Assembly (NCBI RefSeq): GCF_007746075.1
Contig: NZ_CP036339.1
Coordinates: forward strand, 4,307,786 to 4,371,785
From: Lacipirellula limnantheis
GTDB taxonomy: Bacteria > Planctomycetota > Planctomycetia > Pirellulales > Lacipirellulaceae
Length of the DNA stretch: 64,000 nt
Direction of reading: 5' to 3'
A model generated the notes under the pieces. The model was given only the letters and a program-made list of their open reading frames with translations. It was not told the DNA's origin and did not search any database. The position numbers and the translations under genes are program-made. How positions within the stretch are numbered: position 1 is the stretch's first letter; every line of letters starts with the position of its first letter. Of the stretch, positions 42,699 to 51,816 are shown one piece after another.

Positions 42699-42737
42699 AA
42701 TCCAACTTCTCATCCCCATCTCTGATACGAGTTCAAC

Positions 42738-43949
42738 ATGACATCCACTTTTCGCTGCTGCGTGTTCTCGCTGCTGGTCATGCTCGTGCTGCATCCGTCG
42801 CTAGCCGCGGCGGAGGAGGAAACGGCGCCGAATCAACTCACAGCTGAACAGATCGCGGAGGGGTGGATCAGTCTGTTCGACGGCGAGACGCTCTTTGGGT
42901 GGACGCCGACGAGCGATGCGAATTGGAAAGTGAAGGAGGGGTCGATTACCGTCAGCGAGGGGGAGCAAGGGTTCCTCATGACGAACAGCGAGTTCGGGGA
43001 TTATGAGTTGCATGTCGAGGTTCAGGGACTTGTTGGAACAAATAGCGGAGTGTTTCTGCAAACGCCTCTAACTCCCAAGGACCCCGCAAAAGATTGCTAC
43101 GAGCTCAATGTCGCTCCCGCAGACAATCCATTTCCGACAGGTTCGCTCGTAGGCAGAATCAAGAATCCGCAAATGGCTCTCAGTCACATGGTCAATGCCG
43201 GTCGCGAAGTCCCGGCCGACTCGTTTGATGTTCGTGTTAGTCAGGGCACGGTCACTGTGGTTATGAACGGCGGATCACCAATGACGTATGCGGATACGGA
43301 ACCGCTTAAGCGAGGCCACATCGGCCTACAATTCCGCGAGGGGCCGGTCGCGTTCCGCAACATTCGTTTGAAGCCGCTCGGCCTGCAGCCGATGCTCAAC
43401 GGCGAAGACCTCGCCGGGTGGAACGACGATCAAAAGAAGACAAGTACGTTCGCCGTCACTCCTGAGGGCGAACTCCGCGTCACCAACGGCAGCGGCCAGC
43501 TCGAGAGCGACGCGACGTTTGGCGACTTCACGCTGCAGTTCGAAACCCGCGTCGACGGCGACGGGCTCAACTCCGGCGTCTTCTTTCGATGCATCCCGCG
43601 CGAGTACATGAACGGGTACGAGTGCCAGATCAGCAACCGGATCACCGACGGCGACCCGACGAAGCCGACCGACTTCGGCACCGGGGCCATCTATCGCCGC
43701 ATTGCGGCCCGGCGGGTGAACGCCCGCGACCATGAGTGGTTTATGACCACGCTCGTCGCGACGGGGCCCCACATTGCGGTCTGGGTGAACGGCCTGCAGG
43801 TGACCGACTGGACCGACCAGCGGCCCCCCAACGACAACCCGCGGAGCGGCCTGCGAACGGCGGCGGGGACGATCTCGCTGCAGGGGCATGATCCGACGAC
43901 GGATATCCGCTTCCGCAACATGCGGATTGGCGAATTGCCGCAGAACTAA
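42738..43949 (+). CDS. Secreted protein with two DUF1080 domains
   Basis: 403 residues. Signal peptide about 1-25 (LLVMLVLHPSLAAA). Two tandem concanavalin-like DUF1080 (3-keto-disaccharide hydrolase) domains: about 40-205 (SLFDGETLFGW, then SGVFLQTPL, ending VAFRNIRLKPL) and 213-400 (MLNGEDLAGW, then SGVFFRCIPREYMNGYECQI, ending DIRFRNMRIGEL). It probably acts on or binds keto-glycosides or polysaccharides outside the cytoplasm; the exact substrate is not readable. Monocistronic, with a repeat-rich promoter region. Confidence 0.85.
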   Translation: MTSTFRCCVFSLLVMLVLHPSLAAAEEETAPNQLTAEQIAEGWISLFDGETLFGWTPTSDANWKVKEGSITVSEGEQGFLMTNSEFGDYELHVEVQGLVGTNSGVFLQTPLTPKDPAKDCYELNVAPADNPFPTGSLVGRIKNPQMALSHMVNAGREVPADSFDVRVSQGTVTVVMNGGSPMTYADTEPLKRGHIGLQFREGPVAFRNIRLKPLGLQPMLNGEDLAGWNDDQKKTSTFAVTPEGELRVTNGSGQLESDATFGDFTLQFETRVDGDGLNSGVFFRCIPREYMNGYECQISNRITDGDPTKPTDFGTGAIYRRIAARRVNARDHEWFMTTLVATGPHIAVWVNGLQVTDWTDQRPPNDNPRSGLRTAAGTISLQGHDPTTDIRFRNMRIGELPQN

Positions 43950-43952
43950 GTC

Positions 43953-44044
43953 TGTGGGAGGCGTCTCCGACGCCGATTCCGCGTGCCAGATGTAAACGTC
44001 CAACGGCTTGCAATCCGTTATCGGGGTCGGAGACCCCTCCCACA
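43953..44044. repeat. 25-bp inverted repeat after the DUF1080 gene
   Basis: Arms 43953-43977 (begins TGTGGGAGGCGTCTCCGACG) and 44020-44044 are reverse complements with 23 of 25 positions matching. The stem could terminate transcription, though no T run follows. Confidence 0.75.
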
Positions 44045-44129
44045 ATAAGTCGCTACGCATAGACGCAAAGCGGGGGGAGTGAGTAGATCAAAGGGCGGTT
44101 CTACAACTACAATCGAATCCTTGCATTTA

Positions 44130-44169
44130 CTTGGTGTCTTCCTTGGTGCCTTTGTGCCTTCGTGGTTCC
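44130..44169 (+). repeat. Half copy of the CCACGAAG-type repeat
   Basis: TTGGTGTCTTCCTTGGTGCC then TTTGTGCCTTCGTGGTT matches one arm of the inverted repeat at 61037-61183 (ACCACGAAGGCAC). No second arm is seen here. Confidence 0.5.
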
Positions 44170-44197
44170 CTATTAATTAGAGAAGTGGTTTAGAACG

Positions 44198-45412
44198 ATG
44201 CCCAGTTGCGTGTTGGCTTACTCCGGCGGTCTTGATACTTCGGTCATCCTGGGTTGGCTCCAGGACGAGGGATACGACGTGCACGCGGTGTACGTTGATT
44301 TGGGGCAGCCGTGCGAGGATCGCGAGGCGATTCTGAAGAAGGCCCGCGACAACGGGGCGAAGTCGTCGCGGCTGATCGACGTCCGTGAGGAGCTCTGCCG
44401 CGACTTTGCATTCCCGGTACTGCAGTGGCAGGCGAAGTACGAGGGGATTTATCTGCTCGGCACATCGATCGCGCGGCCGCTCATTTCGAAGGTTTGTTTG
44501 CAGGTCGCCCGCGAAGTCGGGGCTGAGGCCTACGCTCACGGCGCCACGGGGAAGGGGAACGACCAGTGCCGATTTCAGTTGGCGGCCGAGGCGCTTGATC
44601 CGAACGTGAAGATCATCGCGCCGTGGCGGATCAAGAAGTTCCAGGACCTCTTCGCCGGGCGCAGCGACATGATCGCCTACTGCGAGCGGAAGGGGATTCC
44701 GGTGAAGGCGTCAATCGCCAAGCCGTACAGCAGCGACGAGAACTGTCTTCACATCAGCTACGAAGCGGGCCAGCTCGAAGACCCGACGGTCGACGGCGTG
44801 TCGATCATCGACTTCGGCATGACCGTGTCGCCGCAAGAGGCGCCTGACAAGGTCGAGACAATCAAGATTGGGTTCGAGTCGGGCGTGCCGGTGACGATCG
44901 ATGGCGTGAAGAAGTCGCCGCTGCAGATGGTCGAGGAGCTGAACAAGATTGCCGGCCGCAACGGTGTGGGGCGGATCGACATCGTTGAGAACCGGTTCGT
45001 TGGCATGAAGAGCCGCGGCGTTTATGAGTCGCCCGGCATGACGACGCTCTACGCGGCGCACTTGGCGCTCGAGCAACTGACGATCGACCGCGAGACGGTG
45101 CACCTGCGCGATCGGATCAGCCCTGAAGTCGCCGAGATGGTTTACTACGGCTTCTGGTACGTGCCGAAGATGGACGCGCTGATGGCGTTCATGCGCGAGG
45201 TGCAGAAGCCTGTCACCGGTGAAGTGACGGTTGGACTCTACAAGGGGAATGTGTTCATTCAGGGTCGGACGAGTCCGTACAGCCTCTACGACGCGGCAAT
45301 TGCGAGCATGGATGAGGCGGGGAACTACAACCAAACCGACGCGGAAGGTTTCCTGCGGATCCAGGGGCTGCCGAGCCGGGTCATGGGGCAAGTGAGGCCG
45401 CGGAAGTATTGA
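44198..45412 (+). CDS. argG: Argininosuccinate synthase
   Basis: 404 residues, a normal length. N-terminal ATP-binding P-loop-like motif LAYSGGLDTSVILGWL (about 4-19), and the family stretches AHGATGKGNDQ (about 115-125), EGIYLLGTSIARPL and SRGVYESPGM. It joins citrulline and aspartate to argininosuccinate in arginine synthesis, cytoplasmic. No arg genes adjoin. The start ATG 44198 is preceded only by a weak GAGAAG. Confidence 0.97.
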   Translation: MPSCVLAYSGGLDTSVILGWLQDEGYDVHAVYVDLGQPCEDREAILKKARDNGAKSSRLIDVREELCRDFAFPVLQWQAKYEGIYLLGTSIARPLISKVCLQVAREVGAEAYAHGATGKGNDQCRFQLAAEALDPNVKIIAPWRIKKFQDLFAGRSDMIAYCERKGIPVKASIAKPYSSDENCLHISYEAGQLEDPTVDGVSIIDFGMTVSPQEAPDKVETIKIGFESGVPVTIDGVKKSPLQMVEELNKIAGRNGVGRIDIVENRFVGMKSRGVYESPGMTTLYAAHLALEQLTIDRETVHLRDRISPEVAEMVYYGFWYVPKMDALMAFMREVQKPVTGEVTVGLYKGNVFIQGRTSPYSLYDAAIASMDEAGNYNQTDAEGFLRIQGLPSRVMGQVRPRKY

Positions 45413-45444
45413 TGAGCATGTGACCCGTTGAGGATGGGCCGGCT

Positions 45445-46149
45445 ATGACAAACGCTCAACTCGCCGAGAAGATTCTTTCGAATCTGCAGCGAGGATTCCC
45501 GAAGAAGCATGAGTTTCGTCAAGTTGACGGCTCACGCTTTCCCTATGTGAATCAGAGGTTCTATGAATCAGCAAGCCGAGAACTTGCCGACTTGGGCTTC
45601 CGACCGTTGGGGGACATCGAGGACGTCACAGCCAAACTAAATGGGAAGCCCGACCTGCGGACGTTTATTCGCGTCATGACCGATGCGGAAAACACAACTG
45701 TCTCGGCTTGCTTCAATCTGGCTCCTACATTTCTGTGGCGTATTGCGTTGCTAATGCTGCGCATTCCCAGGAATATCGTTGAGTTCGAATCGTATTCAGG
45801 AGATGAGTTTACTCACTCGACTACCATTACTCCCGCGAGCGCTACAGTCGCGCGACCGAGCACGATGACGCGCGTGTCTCTTCCCAAAAAGACGCCGATC
45901 CGGGAAATATATGAGCGTCATCGACTCTACGTGAAAACGAGCTTTCCGCAACCACTCAAAACAATCCGCACCATGTCGGACGCTATCGAACTTCAGGTCG
46001 CCCAACATGCTCAACTTCGCAATCATTTGGAACGAAGCGGATGGGTGACGAAGGACTATCTCAGGCGGCAGGGCGTCGCAGCCGCTATATTGGATGACGT
46101 GTATGATGAGACTCAAAAGCTTTGGAAGAGCGGCTTTGAAGCAGCGTGA
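45445..46149 (+). CDS. Hypothetical protein, less GC-rich than its neighbours
   Basis: 234 residues that I do not recognise. No signal peptide; one hydrophobic stretch (about 93-105, APTFLWRIALLML) may be buried rather than a TM. C-terminal half helical and charged (YERHRLYVKTSFPQPLKTI, HAQLRNHLERSGWV). Base use is visibly more AT-rich (for example GGAATATCGTTGAGTTCGAA, GATGAGTTTACTCACTCGAC) than neighbouring genes, suggesting recent acquisition or relaxed selection. GAGGATGG lies ahead of ATG 45445. It sits between argG and an ABC permease gene with 32- and 39-bp gaps. Confidence 0.6.
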   Translation: MTNAQLAEKILSNLQRGFPKKHEFRQVDGSRFPYVNQRFYESASRELADLGFRPLGDIEDVTAKLNGKPDLRTFIRVMTDAENTTVSACFNLAPTFLWRIALLMLRIPRNIVEFESYSGDEFTHSTTITPASATVARPSTMTRVSLPKKTPIREIYERHRLYVKTSFPQPLKTIRTMSDAIELQVAQHAQLRNHLERSGWVTKDYLRRQGVAAAILDDVYDETQKLWKSGFEAA

Positions 46150-46188
46150 GACGCCCTAGAAGCATCTTTTGCCCATCCGATCGCTGAC

Positions 46189-47808
46189 ATGTACTTCCGC
46201 GAAAACCCGGTACTGCAACGCGAGCTGATTTCAAACCTCCGCATGACGCGGGGGTTTTTGTTGCTGTTCGCGTACGTCGCGGGCCTCGGGATGCTCGTCT
46301 ACGCGGCGTGGCCGGCGAACCAGACGCTCGATCTGGCTCGGCCGGAGGAAGCGCAGAAGCTCGTTAATCTCTTCTTCTTTGGGCAGTACATTCTCGTCTC
46401 GCTGATGACCCCCAGCTTCGCCGCGGGGGCGATTACCGGCGAGCGGGAGCGTGAGAGTTACGAGATGCTGCTGGCGAGTCCGCTGCGGCCCGGGGCGATT
46501 GTGCTGGGGAAGCTGGCGGCGTCGCTGACGCCGCTGGCGGAGTTGATGATCTGCTCGCTGCCGATCGTGATGCTCTGCCTGCCGTTGGGGGGCGTCTCGC
46601 CGTACGAAGTACTGGCGGCGTATCTGGCGATGATTTTTTCGGTCGGGCTCTTCGGGATGATCAGCCTGTGGTGCAGCAGCTTCTTTCAGCGGACGAGCGC
46701 GTCGCTGGTCGCGTCGTACATGCTGATCTTGCCGCTGGCGATGGCGGGGGTGCTGGTGTGGCGCTCGCTCGAACAGTTGGGCGAAGCCCGGTTGATGGTG
46801 ATCCTTACAATCGTGCCGATTGCGTGCATTTCGGTAGGAGCATTGCTGTGGGCCGACGTCTGCCGGCGGCTGATCAAGCCGCCCGATCTGGGGAGCGGCG
46901 GCAAGCAGGCGATCGACCTGGAGACCGAGGCGAAGGAAGCGGTCGGGCTCTACATCGAGCGAGATCAGTTCCCCGATCGGTTGTTCGCGCCGCCGAAGCG
47001 GACAACGTTTCTCGAAGACGACGCCAATCCGATCTACGACAAGGAGATGCGGAGCGAGATCTTTAGCCAGGGAACTCTCATGCTGCGACTGGTCATCCAG
47101 ATCAGCATGGGCCTGGCCCTGCCGGTGATGGCGGTCTGCCTGTTTATGCAGCGGCAGTTGGCGCCGTGGTACATCGCGTATGTGCTGCTGTTCAATTTGC
47201 TGGTGGGGCCGGTCTTCTCGGCCGACAGCCTGACGAGCGAGCGCGAGCGGTCGACGCTCGACTTGCTGCTAACGACGCTCATTACGCCGTGGCAGATGCT
47301 CTGGGGAAAGCTGTTGTCGGGGCTGCGCGTATCGAGCGTGTTGACGTCGTTTCTGCTGTGGCCGGTGTTTCTGGCCTGCCTGATGCCGGTGGGCTTCTGG
47401 CCGAACATGCTGACGATGCTCGCTTATTTTTTGATCGTCGGCCTCACCGCGGTGACGACGGCGATCACGGCGCTGTTCTGTTCGACGGTGTTCAAGAAGT
47501 CGTCAAGCAGCTTGATGTGCAGCTACCTCGTGCTGGCGACGCTGTTCTTGGCGCCAGTGGCGGCGAACGTGTTTGTGCAGACCTTTGCCGCCGCGTCGAG
47601 CGCAGCCGGCGCGGTCACCGCGCTGCAGTCGACGAGCCCGTTTGCGGCGGCCTTCAATCTGCCGCTCACGCTCGACGATTGGAACAACGCCGACCGGATT
47701 GACGTGCGCATCTTTTGGGGATTTCTGGCATTCACCGCGATTTATAACGGCGGGCTGATGCTGCTGATGACGCAGTTGTTCAAGGTTCGTTGGCGGGTGT
47801 CGGAGTAA
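46189..47808 (+). CDS. Second ABC-2 permease, internally duplicated
   Basis: 539 residues. Same architecture as the protein at 4314: NPVLQREL near residue 6 and NPIYDKEM near residue 280 start two similar halves, each with a TM segment, an E/R-rich loop ending LLLASPLRPGAIVLGKL or LLLTTLITPWQMLWGKL, and several further TM helices. It is thus two ABC-2 half-permeases in one chain. No ATPase or substrate-binding partner adjoins; yaaA follows at once. Substrate unknown. Confidence 0.8.
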   Translation: MYFRENPVLQRELISNLRMTRGFLLLFAYVAGLGMLVYAAWPANQTLDLARPEEAQKLVNLFFFGQYILVSLMTPSFAAGAITGERERESYEMLLASPLRPGAIVLGKLAASLTPLAELMICSLPIVMLCLPLGGVSPYEVLAAYLAMIFSVGLFGMISLWCSSFFQRTSASLVASYMLILPLAMAGVLVWRSLEQLGEARLMVILTIVPIACISVGALLWADVCRRLIKPPDLGSGGKQAIDLETEAKEAVGLYIERDQFPDRLFAPPKRTTFLEDDANPIYDKEMRSEIFSQGTLMLRLVIQISMGLALPVMAVCLFMQRQLAPWYIAYVLLFNLLVGPVFSADSLTSERERSTLDLLLTTLITPWQMLWGKLLSGLRVSSVLTSFLLWPVFLACLMPVGFWPNMLTMLAYFLIVGLTAVTTAITALFCSTVFKKSSSSLMCSYLVLATLFLAPVAANVFVQTFAAASSAAGAVTALQSTSPFAAAFNLPLTLDDWNNADRIDVRIFWGFLAFTAIYNGGLMLLMTQLFKVRWRVSE

Positions 47809-47820
47809 TTGCCAAGTTCG

Positions 47821-48609
47821 ATGTTGATCCTGCTCTCCCCCGCGAAGACGCTCGATTTTACGCTGCAAGCGGCCCATGCCGGGACAAAGCCGCGGTTTCT
47901 CACGCAAGCGAATCGGTTGGCGAAGCACGCGCAGTCCCTCACGCCGGCGAAGCTGGGCAAGCTGATGAGCATCAGCCCTACGCTGGCGGCGACGGCCCAC
48001 GATTACTTTCAGGAGTGGAAGGCGAGGTTCGACGCCAAGGGAACGAAGGAGGCGGTGTTCGCGTTTCGCGGCGACGTCTATCTCGGGCTCGACGCCGACA
48101 CACTGGGCGAAAGGGACTTGGCGTTCGCGCAAGAGCACCTGCGAATCTTTTCGGGCCTCTACGGGGTGCTGCGGCCCCTTGATCTGATCCAGCCCTACCG
48201 GCTGGAGATGGGGATCAAGCTTGCGGGGGACTACGGCAAGGACCTGCACGCTTACTGGCGCGATGCGATCGCCAAGTCGCTGACGAAGGAAGCGAAGCAA
48301 CAGCACGACGCGATGATCGTGAACCTAGCCTCGCACGAATACTTTGCCGTCGCCGATCGGCCGGCGCTCAAAGCGCGGGTGGTCACGCCTTCGTTTCGCG
48401 AAAAGCACAACGGAAAGTTCATGGTGCTCAGCTTCTTTGCAAAGAAGGCGCGCGGGATGATGGCTCGGCACCTTATTGAAACTCGCGCCGAATCGTCTGC
48501 CGACGTGCTGACGTTCCGCAGGGGCGGGTACCGGCTGAACGTTGACTTGTCGACCGCCGACGAGCCGGTCTTCACGCGCGACAAACCGCCGGCCGTCGGA
48601 GTCGCTTGA
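47821..48609 (+). CDS. yaaA: Peroxide stress protein YaaA (DUF328)
   Basis: 262 residues from ATG 47821 (an upstream TTG frame start at 47809 adds four residues only). Opens on MLILLSPAKTLDF, the family signature, then FSGLYGVLRPLDLIQPYRLEMG (about 113-134), FREKHNGKFMVLSFFAKKARG and C-terminal DELTFRRGGYRLN-like segments. YaaA is a DNA-binding protein that lowers unincorporated iron under peroxide stress in E. coli. The start overlaps only 12 bp beyond the permease stop, so cotranscription is likely. Confidence 0.93.
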   Translation: MLILLSPAKTLDFTLQAAHAGTKPRFLTQANRLAKHAQSLTPAKLGKLMSISPTLAATAHDYFQEWKARFDAKGTKEAVFAFRGDVYLGLDADTLGERDLAFAQEHLRIFSGLYGVLRPLDLIQPYRLEMGIKLAGDYGKDLHAYWRDAIAKSLTKEAKQQHDAMIVNLASHEYFAVADRPALKARVVTPSFREKHNGKFMVLSFFAKKARGMMARHLIETRAESSADVLTFRRGGYRLNVDLSTADEPVFTRDKPPAVGVA

Positions 48610-48643
48610 CGCTCCGCCGACGGGTATGCGATGATCACCGTTT

Positions 48644-49906
48644 ATGCCCGCCGACGCACCCACGCCGCTCGCTCCGACGCAGGACGAGCTCGACCTGCTC
48701 CATTATCAGTCCCGCATCGATCGGCCGATTCCGCCGAAGATTCCGGAATTCAGCCGCGATGAACGGCTGCGGCACGTCATTTTCAGCCGACAATTCTCGG
48801 CCGACATGCTCGACGATTTGGCCGAGACGGCTGACAAGATTCGGTCGCTGTCGAAGGTGCGCTCCGGTCAGGATTTTCTCATCAACCTGCTCCACCACAA
48901 GCGGGCGATGCTGTACTTCACGCAGCCGTCGACGAGGACGTTTCTCAGCTTCATGGCGGCATGTCAGATTCTGGGGATCACCTGCAACGAAGTGCGCGAC
49001 GCGTCGACCTCGTCGGAGACGAAGGGAGAGACGCGGTTTGATTCGATCAGGATGTTCAGCAGTTACTTCGACCTGATCATCATGCGGAGCCCCGTGGCCC
49101 GACTGGCCGAGGCGTGCGCGTATTTGATGAACGATCTGTCGATGAGCGGCAACCGGAGCGTGCCGATCATCAATGCGGGATCCGGCGCCGACCAGCACCC
49201 GACGCAGGCACTGCTCGACGTCTACACGCTGCAACGTTCGTTTCAGTTCACGAGCCCGAAGGACTCGCCGCTGGGGACGCGATTTGACGAGGTCCGCCGC
49301 GAACATCCTGAGGTGACGCGGGGATTGTCGCACAAGATTTACGGCTTCTGCGGCGATATCGGCCGGGGGCGGACCGTGCGCTCGCTCGCCGAGTTGCTCG
49401 CGGGGTACGACGGGGTGACGCTCGCGTTCGTCGCGCCGGATCATCCGACGCTGTCGCTGGGCGACGACTTGCGGGCACGGCTGTTGGCGCGCGGCGTGCG
49501 AATCTTTGAGGTCGATTCGCTCGAAACGCCGATCGACGGCAAGCCGTTGATCGAGCAGGTTGATGCGCTCTACATGACGCGGATCCAGAAAGAACACAAC
49601 GTGGCGGCCGATGAAGCATCGTTCGCGGCGATTGACTTTGATCGCTACAAGCTGAATCGCGGGCTCGTCGCACGGATGAAGAGCTACGCGCCAATACTCC
49701 ACCCGTTTCCGCGCGACCAGCATTTTGGCGAGATCCCGCCGGAAATCGACGCCGATCCGCGGGCGATGTACTTTCGGCAAGCTCGTAACGGCATGTGGAT
49801 TCGGGCGGCGCTGCTAGCGCATGTATTCAACGTCGACCACCAGATCTCGCGGTTTTACCACGAGCAGTTTGGGGCCTGGGAGCCGAACGGGCTGCAGCGG
49901 GTTTGA
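48644..49906 (+). CDS. pyrB: Aspartate carbamoyltransferase, extended form
   Basis: 420 residues against about 310 for E. coli PyrB. Active-site blocks are all present: QPSTRTFLSF (carbamoyl phosphate), TSSETKGETRFDSIRMFSSY (Lys loop), QHPTQALLDVYTL, GDIGRGRTVRSL, MTRIQKEHN and NGMWIRAALL. The extra length is an N-terminal extension (about 55 residues) and an insert near residues 205-230 (SPKDSPLGTRFDEVRREHPE). It makes carbamoyl-aspartate in pyrimidine synthesis. No regulatory subunit (pyrI) gene adjoins. An inverted repeat follows. Confidence 0.85.
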   Translation: MPADAPTPLAPTQDELDLLHYQSRIDRPIPPKIPEFSRDERLRHVIFSRQFSADMLDDLAETADKIRSLSKVRSGQDFLINLLHHKRAMLYFTQPSTRTFLSFMAACQILGITCNEVRDASTSSETKGETRFDSIRMFSSYFDLIIMRSPVARLAEACAYLMNDLSMSGNRSVPIINAGSGADQHPTQALLDVYTLQRSFQFTSPKDSPLGTRFDEVRREHPEVTRGLSHKIYGFCGDIGRGRTVRSLAELLAGYDGVTLAFVAPDHPTLSLGDDLRARLLARGVRIFEVDSLETPIDGKPLIEQVDALYMTRIQKEHNVAADEASFAAIDFDRYKLNRGLVARMKSYAPILHPFPRDQHFGEIPPEIDADPRAMYFRQARNGMWIRAALLAHVFNVDHQISRFYHEQFGAWEPNGLQRV

Positions 49907-49914
49907 GTGAGTTG

Positions 49915-50068
49915 AACCACGACGGCACAACGGGCACGAACGACGAAATACAAAGAGATGCAGGAACCGCAGATGAACGCGGATGAACGCAGATCGTTTT
50001 TCATCAGCGTTTATTTGCGTTCTTCGGCGGTTCCACTTGTTTTCGTCGTGATCGCCGTGTTGTCGTGG
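49915..50068. repeat. Nested inverted repeat (CCACGACGGCAC / GGAACCGC family)
   Basis: Outer arms about 49915-49950 (AACCACGACGGCACAACGGG) and 50041-50068 (GCCGTGTTGTCGTGG) are imperfectly complementary; nested inner arms AGGAACCGCAGATGAACGC (about 49961-49980) and CGGCGGTTCC (50028-50037) lie within. It separates the pyrB-like and NYN genes. Confidence 0.6.
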
Positions 50069-50092
50069 GTCAATTCTTTGTAGCCTATCGTC

Positions 50093-50800
50093 ATGGCCCT
50101 GCTCATCGACGGTTACAACCTGCTCCATGTGACGGCGATCGTCGGGCATGGCGGGCTGCGCGGGTCGCGTGAGGGGTTGCTCCGTTTTCTGGCATCGGCG
50201 ATTGAACCCCGCGAGCGTCGGCAGACGACGATCGTCTTTGACGCCGCCGAGGCGCCGCCGAATCTACCGCGGACGATCGTCTTCGAAGAGATGACGATTC
50301 ATTTTTCGTCAGAGTACGACAACGCCGATGAGCTGATTGAGGAATTGATCGAAGCGCACAGCGTGCCGAAGTCTCTGCTGGTGGTATCGAGCGACCATCG
50401 GATCCAACGGGCGGCCCGGCGGCGGAAGGCGCCATTCGTCGACAGCGACGTTTGGTTCGCCGATGCGCTGCGGCGGCGCGCGGCGAGTCGGCGGCCGGCG
50501 CCGATCGTAGCTCGGCCGACGGGGAATCTCTCGGCGGACGAGATCGATTACTGGCTCTCCGAGTTTGGGGACCTGGGGGAGATTGAGATCCCGCCGCCGC
50601 CGAAGCGGACCCCTTCCAGGCCCAATCCTTCGGCCGCCGCAAAGCCCTCGCCCACGGTGAGCGACGCGAACGATTCACAACCTGCGCAGAAAAAGGCAGC
50701 GCCGAAGCGGAAAAGAGCCCCGAAGCAGCCGCCGCATCAGGGGGGAGATTTGTCGAATCCGTTTCCGCCGGGGTATGGTGAGGATCTGCTCGGGAGTTAA
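50093..50800 (+). CDS. NYN/YacP-like ribonuclease-fold protein
   Basis: 235 residues. N-terminal NYN (PIN-like) domain about 1-130: LLIDGYNLLHVTAI with a conserved Asp, VFDAAEAPP, LIEEYDNADE-like region and VVSSDHRIQRAARRR. Related to YacP/Rae1, an mRNA- or rRNA-cleaving family, acting in the cytoplasm. The C-terminal 75 residues are low-complexity Lys/Pro/Ala (residues about 160-235), likely disordered. Catalytic Asp residues are present; activity not shown. Confidence 0.8.
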   Translation: MALLIDGYNLLHVTAIVGHGGLRGSREGLLRFLASAIEPRERRQTTIVFDAAEAPPNLPRTIVFEEMTIHFSSEYDNADELIEELIEAHSVPKSLLVVSSDHRIQRAARRRKAPFVDSDVWFADALRRRAASRRPAPIVARPTGNLSADEIDYWLSEFGDLGEIEIPPPPKRTPSRPNPSAAAKPSPTVSDANDSQPAQKKAAPKRKRAPKQPPHQGGDLSNPFPPGYGEDLLGS

Positions 50801-50931
50801 TTGCCTTGCTGCGGTCATTGGGAGTAGTGCGAAGAATCTCGCCCTTGAGTGAGCTTCCAGGTCCTTCGCTTCGCTTGGGATGACGCCTGCGACGTTGATT
50901 GGCGGGGCGCCCGGAGGGCGTGGCCCGCCGG

Positions 50932-51678
50932 CTAGCTGATGGCGGGGAGCTCAGTTGGGGGGAGTTCAATGTTGAAGATCGCGCCGGCGGCAGGTGCTTC
51001 TACTGTGAGGCTGCCGCCGTGGAGGGTGATGATCCGCCACGCTTTCGAGAGGCCAAAGCCAAGGCCGCGGCCTGCTTCGCGGCCAGAGTAAAAGGGGTCG
51101 AAAATGTGGGGGCGGACCTCGGGGGGAATGCCGGGACCATTGTCTGCGATTTGCAGGAGTGCTCCGCCGTCTGACGAGCGGCGCACGGCGATTTGAATCG
51201 TGCCATCCCGGCCGAGAGCGTTGATCGAATTTGCGACCAGCGCGTTGATCGCAACGCCGAGTTGAGTGGCGTCGCCATCAACCGGCGGCGGTTGGCCGTC
51301 GACGGCGATGTTCAGCTCGATGCTACGGCAATCGCAATCACTCGCTAAGCCGCAAGCGACTTGGCGAACTAGCTGGACGAGGTCTAACGGTCGCCGTTCA
51401 AGTTGGGGCGGCCGCGCGAAGAGCATCAGGTCGCTGATCATCTCGTGGGCGCGGAGCGCCTGCTGATTGATCGCTTCCAGCGTCCGTCGTCGTTCGGGGT
51501 CGCGTTCGTCGCGCAGCAGCGACTGGGCGCGAGCCGAGATATTGGCGAGCGGGTTGTTGATCTCGTGGCTAGCGCCGTAGGCGAGCTCTTTCATCGCATC
51601 GAGCTTGGCTTGCTCGAAACGTTCGTCGTTGCTTGAACCCAGCGCGTGCGTAGCGGCGGGAGGCCCTTCGATATTCAT
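50932..51678 (-). CDS. Cytoplasmic sensor histidine kinase
   Basis: 248 residues from ATG 51678, with GGAG about 12 bases upstream; a TTG at 51726 would extend by 16. No TM. DHp helix with phospho-His in ASHEINNPLANISARAQ (about 36-52), N box NALVANSINAL, then G1 DNGPGIPPEVRPHIFDPF and G2 GRGLGFGLSKAW. There is no N-terminal sensor beyond about 20 residues. The HTH-receiver gene lies 139 bp upstream on the same strand and is the likely partner. Input unknown. Confidence 0.85.
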   Translation of the reverse strand: MNIEGPPAATHALGSSNDERFEQAKLDAMKELAYGASHEINNPLANISARAQSLLRDERDPERRRTLEAINQQALRAHEMISDLMLFARPPQLERRPLDLVQLVRQVACGLASDCDCRSIELNIAVDGQPPPVDGDATQLGVAINALVANSINALGRDGTIQIAVRRSSDGGALLQIADNGPGIPPEVRPHIFDPFYSGREAGRGLGFGLSKAWRIITLHGGSLTVEAPAAGAIFNIELPPTELPAIS

Positions 51679-51735
51679 CGTGAGGAACTCCGCAGAGACT
51701 GCTTTACCGTCGGCGGTGCCGCTCAAAAAAACTGC

Positions 51736-51770
51736 GAGCCGGACCCCTCGGAGTACCTCGGGATGACGGG
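51736..51770 (-). repeat. Partial, inverted copy of the 41-bp repeat
   Basis: GGACCCCTCGGAGTACCTCG then GGATGAC, read on the minus strand, matches the core CCCGAGGTACTCCGAGGGGTCC of 38942-38982 with a few changes outside the core. It lies between two divergent/adjacent minus-strand genes. Confidence 0.7.
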
Positions 51771-51816
51771 TTCTGCGACGGGTGACGCACGCTAAGCGGT
51801 TTGGTAAGCGAACCCC

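Larger units (their letters stand above)
41797..42737. other. 941-bp intergenic region with many repeats, no gene
   Basis: No credible gene is found. It contains the GCGACA/TGTCGC cluster (41811-42029), a hairpin and tandem repeats (42305-42465) and an inverted REP-like pair (42612-42698). The rest (42030-42300) shows nothing I can name. Confidence 0.6.
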
